Shown here: one piece after another, positions 16,906 to 19,838 of the stretch
Layout: each line of letters begins with the position of its first letter
How positions within the stretch are numbered: position 1 is the first letter of the stretch
Source: QNZT01 sp964651755
GTDB lineage: Bacteria; Campylobacterota; Campylobacteria; Campylobacterales; QNZT01
DNA length: 19,838 nucleotides
Direction of reading: 5' to 3'
Assembly (NCBI GenBank): GCA_964651755.1
Contig: CAZYZD010000034.1
Coordinates: 1-19,838, forward strand
Notes under the pieces: model-generated
What the model was told of the DNA's origin: nothing
Seen by the model: the letters and a program-made list of their open reading frames with translations, nothing else
Databases searched by the model: none
Program-made: the position numbers and the translations under genes

Positions 16906-18117
16906 ATGCTATTAACTATTGGAATGATCTATTTCATCTATGTATTGACACGTATCTATATCTCTACTATGGAGATCGGATATATCACCAAAGCCAAACA
17001 GGATCCGGCTGTGATTCTGGAGCCGTCAAATTATATCAAAGCGGCAAACTACAAAATTTCAGTCCAGCGTATGGATATGCTCAGTACCCTTTTTGACTAT
17101 CTTATGTTCATCTTCTGGATCGGTTTCGGATTGAAATGGCTCGAAAAGACAATCACTATTCAAGATCCAAGTATGAAATCAGTCGCATATGTACTGGCAT
17201 TTATCATCATCGGTTATATTGCCACATTGCCTTTTGATCTTTATAAAACTTTCGTTCTGGATAAGAAGTATGGTTTTTCCAACATAACCCCAAAACTTTA
17301 TCTCATCGATACCCTTAAATCGGGAATACTGTTTCTTATTTTTGGAAGTGCCGTCATCTGGGCTATCAGTAAATTCATCGCAATGGGCGAAAACTGGTGG
17401 CTCTGGGGATTTGGTTTTATTTTTCTGATTATTTTGATCATCAATATGATCTATCCGACACTGATTGCCCCTATATTCAACAAATTTGAAGTACTCAAAG
17501 ATGAAAATCTCAAAGACTCTATCGAAAAACTTCTTTCCAAAGCGGGATTAAAAAGCAGCGGTGTCTTCACTATCGATGCAAGTAAACGGGACAACAGACT
17601 CAATGCCTATTTTGGCGGTCTGGGAAAATCGAAACGTGTTGTACTTTTTGACACGCTCATCGAAAAACTAAACGAAAAAGAGTTACTTGCCGTACTCGGT
17701 CATGAACTGGGACACTATACCCACAAAGATATTCTCAAAAATATCTTTATGATGGGTATTTTAATGTTTACTCTTTTCTATATTTTTGGACATTTGCCGG
17801 ATATCCTTTTCGAGGCAATGGGTATTCCAAAAGCACCGCATACTATTATCGCAATCTTTTTAATATTTGCACCGGTGGTTTCGTTCTTTTTTATGCCGCT
17901 TTTCGGTATTGTCAGCCGGGCAAACGAATATGCCGCAGATGAATACGGCGCGCAAAGCCAGGATGCCCCTTCCCTGGCAAATGCTTTGCAGAAACTGGCA
18001 AACGAGAATAAAAGTTTTCCCAAATCACATCCGATCTTTATCTTTTTCTACTACACCCATCCGCCGCTGATAGAACGTCTCAAACGGCTGGGTATGAAGA
18101 TTGATGAAGGAGAGTAA
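16906..18117 (+). CDS. M48 family membrane metalloprotease (Ste24/CAAX protease-like)
   Basis: This is an integral membrane zinc protease of 403 residues, close to the Ste24 family length. The N-terminal part carries several membrane helices (the M48 N-terminal region) and ends before a soluble segment at about 195-265. The zinc motif is HELGH at 266-270, and the third ligand is probably E341 in NEYAADEYG. Further hydrophobic segments lie between the two. In eukaryotes the family trims prenylated CAAX proteins. Bacterial members probably act in membrane-protein turnover, so the substrate here is unknown. The ATG at 16906 is 3 bp after dsbD with no clear ribosome site of its own, so coupled translation is likely. 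Its last codons contain the AAGGAG at 18107-18112 that lies just downstream of the prmC start. HtpX is less likely because of the longer N-terminal membrane region. Confidence 0.93.
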   Translation: MLLTIGMIYFIYVLTRIYISTMEIGYITKAKQDPAVILEPSNYIKAANYKISVQRMDMLSTLFDYLMFIFWIGFGLKWLEKTITIQDPSMKSVAYVLAFIIIGYIATLPFDLYKTFVLDKKYGFSNITPKLYLIDTLKSGILFLIFGSAVIWAISKFIAMGENWWLWGFGFIFLIILIINMIYPTLIAPIFNKFEVLKDENLKDSIEKLLSKAGLKSSGVFTIDASKRDNRLNAYFGGLGKSKRVVLFDTLIEKLNEKELLAVLGHELGHYTHKDILKNIFMMGILMFTLFYIFGHLPDILFEAMGIPKAPHTIIAIFLIFAPVVSFFFMPLFGIVSRANEYAADEYGAQSQDAPSLANALQKLANENKSFPKSHPIFIFFYYTHPPLIERLKRLGMKIDEGE

Positions 18118-18925
18118 TCCCACTATCAAAGAGGTACTCAAAGAAGCCTCTTTGATGCTTCAAAGCCAAAAAGAGGCAGCGATACTGCTTGCACACTATC
18201 TCAAGTGCGACAGACTCCGTCTGCTGACACATGAAGATGAAAAGATAAAAAACCCCGGGGACTATTTTGCACTTGTCAAACGGCGTCTTGCTCATGAACC
18301 TGTTGAATATATTACCAACACTGTCTCTTTTTACAGTGAAGACTTTTATATTGCACCCGGTGCTCTGATCCCCCGCCCCGAAACAGAACTTCTGATCGAT
18401 AAAGCAAAAGAGATTATTCATAAAGAAAAAATTACAAAAATTGCAGAAATAGGTACCGGAAGCGGAATCATCGCGGTCATGCTTGCATACCTTTTCCCTC
18501 ATCTGGAGATTGTTGCCACAGATATCAGCAAAGATGCCCTTAAAATTGCACAAGTCAATGCAAAAAACAAAGCTGTTTCCGACCGTATCCATTTTATACA
18601 TACTTCTTATCTGGAAGGAATTAACCAAAATTTTGATATGATCATCTCCAATCCACCCTATATTGCAGAAGATTTTGAACTTGAAAAACCACTCTCTTTT
18701 GAACCGCAAAATGCGCTTTTTGGCGGTATACGGGGCGATGAGATGCTGTGTGATATCATCGATATCGCTTCTGAACGTAAGAGAGGTTATCTTCTGTGCG
18801 AAATGGGATATGATCAGAAAATCCCTTTGGAAAACTACATGAAACAAAAAGGGATTCGAAAAATTTCTTTTTATAAAGATTACTGCGGCTTTGACCGTGG
18901 TTTTGTTGCAGATTTGAAGGAGTAA
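18104..18925 (+). CDS. prmC: Peptide chain release factor N5-glutamine methyltransferase PrmC (HemK)
   Basis: PrmC methylates the glutamine of the GGQ motif in release factors RF1/RF2, using S-adenosylmethionine, in the cytoplasm. From the ATG at 18104 it has 273 residues, the family's usual size. An N-terminal helical domain (about 1-85) recognises the release factor. The Rossmann fold has the SAM loop EIGTGSG near 115-121 and an acidic residue in ATDIS. The catalytic NPPY is at 183-186 (ISNPPYI), and the RPETE motif lies upstream. The start is not clean. The ATG lies 14 bp inside the M48 gene with no good ribosome site before it, while a strong AAGGAG sits directly after it. Relatives commonly start at the residues here read as TIKE, which would put their Met on a CCC codon (18119). 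The ATG is kept as the only conventional nearby codon. Confidence 0.93.
   Translation: MKESNPTIKEVLKEASLMLQSQKEAAILLAHYLKCDRLRLLTHEDEKIKNPGDYFALVKRRLAHEPVEYITNTVSFYSEDFYIAPGALIPRPETELLIDKAKEIIHKEKITKIAEIGTGSGIIAVMLAYLFPHLEIVATDISKDALKIAQVNAKNKAVSDRIHFIHTSYLEGINQNFDMIISNPPYIAEDFELEKPLSFEPQNALFGGIRGDEMLCDIIDIASERKRGYLLCEMGYDQKIPLENYMKQKGIRKISFYKDYCGFDRGFVADLKE
18917..18922 (+). promoter_or_regulatory. Shine-Dalgarno site of the mlaF-like gene
   Basis: AAGGAG at the end of prmC ends exactly 6 nt before an ATC codon (18929) in the ABC ATPase frame, where an ATG would be expected. No ATG, GTG or TTG lies in that frame until the GTG at 18962. Confidence 0.7.
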
Positions 18926-18928
18926 ATT

Positions 18929-19693
18929 ATCGCTGCTAAAGAGGTTATCATCTTTAAAGATGTGCATAAATCTTTTGGTCCCAAAGAGGTGCTCAAAGGC
19001 TTGAGTTTTTCAATTGAAGAGGGTAAAGTCTGTATTGTCATGGGACCTTCCGGAACCGGAAAATCAACCGTTATCAAACATATTGTAGGACTTTTGAAAC
19101 CCACATCAGGAGAAATTATCGTAGAAGGTATCCATGTGGAAAATGCCGATGAAGAGACACTTCTGAAAATTAGAAAACAGGTGGGATTTGCTTTTCAGTT
19201 CGGTGCGCTTTTCGACAGTATGAGTGTCTATGAAAATGTTGCTTTCCCACTTCATGAACATACCAGACTCAAAGAGGACGAAGTACGTAAAAAAGTCCGG
19301 GAAGCACTCGACATGGTAGGTCTTAACCCGGATGAAGTCATGCAGCTTTTTCCTCATGAACTCAGCGGCGGTATGCAAAAAAGAGCTGCTATCGCAAGAA
19401 CCATCATCTTGCGACCCGATATCATACTCTATGATGAACCTACTTCCGGGCTTGATCCGATAGCAAGTGATCTTATTTCAAGACTTATTGTCAAACTTCA
19501 AAGAGAACTCGGAACCACTTCTGTTGTTATATCGCATGATATCAAGGAGAGTTTTAAAATTGCAGATCAGATGATCATGCTGTATGACGGAAAAGTGCTC
19601 GCCGATGCGGATCCGGAGTTTTTCAAAACCACCGATAATCCGATCATACGACGCTTTGTAGATGGTATCAGCGAACTTGCGCTGGAGGAGTAA
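18929..19693 (+). CDS. mlaF: MlaF-type ABC transporter ATPase (phospholipid transport), probable ATC start
   Basis: This is the ATPase subunit of an Mla-type ABC importer for envelope phospholipids, acting at the inner face of the inner membrane. From 18929 it has 254 residues. Seen in order: first strand VIIFKDVHKSFG; Walker A GPSGTGKST near 39-47; Q-loop FAFQFGALFD; signature LSGGMQKR near 145-152; Walker B ILYDEPTSGLD with D169; and switch H203 in VISHD. The ending RRFVDGI is typical of this family. The start is odd. The only conventional codon, GTG at 18962, would cut off the first beta strand, yet the upstream frame (AAKEVIIFKDV) is clearly coding back to an ATC at 18929, 6 nt after AAGGAG. 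Either ATC is used, or a G was changed or miscalled. MlaE and MlaD partners are not in this window. The gene ends directly against a convergent gene. Confidence 0.85.
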   Translation: MAAKEVIIFKDVHKSFGPKEVLKGLSFSIEEGKVCIVMGPSGTGKSTVIKHIVGLLKPTSGEIIVEGIHVENADEETLLKIRKQVGFAFQFGALFDSMSVYENVAFPLHEHTRLKEDEVRKKVREALDMVGLNPDEVMQLFPHELSGGMQKRAAIARTIILRPDIILYDEPTSGLDPIASDLISRLIVKLQRELGTTSVVISHDIKESFKIADQMIMLYDGKVLADADPEFFKTTDNPIIRRFVDGISELALEE

Positions 19694-19837
19694 TTAAACT
19701 GTTTCGCACTTCTGTGCCAATTTCTCTTCAAGCCGTTTTGTAAGTAAATCAGGGGTATCTCCCTCTTCATGTACTGTAATCGCATAATCAAGTTTGACAT
19801 GCATATTGACAAAACTTTTCGCTTCTGAAATACTTTT
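19694..19837 (-). CDS. Unrecognised protein, C-terminal fragment (convergent)
   Basis: On the minus strand a frame is open from the window edge to a TAA at 19696-19694 and gives 47 residues. The sequence is hydrophilic (KLDYAITVHEEGDTPD, then LLTKRLEEKLAQKCETV) and has the composition of the tail of a folded cytoplasmic protein. Its stop codon directly abuts the stop of the mlaF-like gene (TAATTA). The 5' end lies outside the window and I do not recognise the family. The call rests on the open frame, sensible composition and convergent packing. An in-frame ATG at 19804 would give only a 36-residue protein and is probably internal. Confidence 0.55.
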   Translation of the reverse strand, partial: KSISEAKSFVNMHVKLDYAITVHEEGDTPDLLTKRLEEKLAQKCETV

Positions 19838-19838
19838 G

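Noticed and set aside
18117..18119. TAATC at the M48 stop as a possible ATC start for prmC, in parallel with the mlaF-like gene
   Set aside because: That ATC is out of frame with PrmC. The in-frame ATC at 18125 is 12 nt from the Shine-Dalgarno, and an ordinary ATG is available at 18104.
19567..19812. Minus-strand 81-residue frame over the end of the mlaF-like gene
   Set aside because: It overlaps a conserved ATPase and is in a different frame from the better-supported convergent gene end at 19694-19837.

Overview
This window reads as a chromosomal segment of a Campylobacterota (epsilonproteobacterial) bacterium, most like the Sulfurimonas/Sulfurovum group. That placement is inferred from the AT-leaning, tightly packed genes, the lysine-rich protein style, a NIT-type hybrid kinase, a full-length DsbD, and a flagellar sigma-28 promoter of the campylobacterial type. 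No rRNA, tRNA, CRISPR array, insertion sequence or phage gene was seen.

Layout. (1) 2-7211 (+): the end of an unrecognised gene overlaps uvrC. Then come a cytoplasmic PAS protein with a long acidic motif-bearing linker and an Hpt-like C-terminus lacking its histidine, and a membrane hybrid histidine kinase (NIT sensor, HisKA, HATPase, one good and two degraded receivers). The last two look like one signalling unit. (2) 7280-7984 (+): a short-chain dehydrogenase with a TTG start, converging on (3) 7990-10963 (-): nagZ-like glycosidase with a signal peptide, followed by a DUF389 membrane protein whose N-terminal half resembles a degenerate lipid kinase. (4) 10964-11134: a divergent promoter region with a TATAAT box for nagZ and a near-perfect sigma-28 (FliA) promoter for (5) 11135-14809 (+): a secreted 1224-residue protein with two Calx-beta domains, a propeller-like region and a C-terminal half resembling DUF6701/MshQ, closed by a strong hairpin terminator. 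(6) 15037-19693 (+): an operon of dsbD, M48 (Ste24-like) protease, prmC and an mlaF-type ABC ATPase. These genes are separated by 3 bp, a 14-bp overlap, and about 3 bp. (7) 19694-19837 (-): the 3' end of an unrecognised convergent gene.

Most of the window is ordinary housekeeping: DNA repair, envelope redox, membrane proteolysis, release-factor methylation and lipid transport. The most notable points are the sigma-28 promoter in front of the large surface protein, the missing ATG of the mlaF-like gene (ATC at the optimal Shine-Dalgarno distance), the histidine-less Hpt scaffold with repeated FSF-type motifs beside the hybrid kinase, the lipid-kinase-like/DUF389 fusion, and a probable leaderless nagZ start. 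I did not find a clear, self-contained novel defence or mobile system here.
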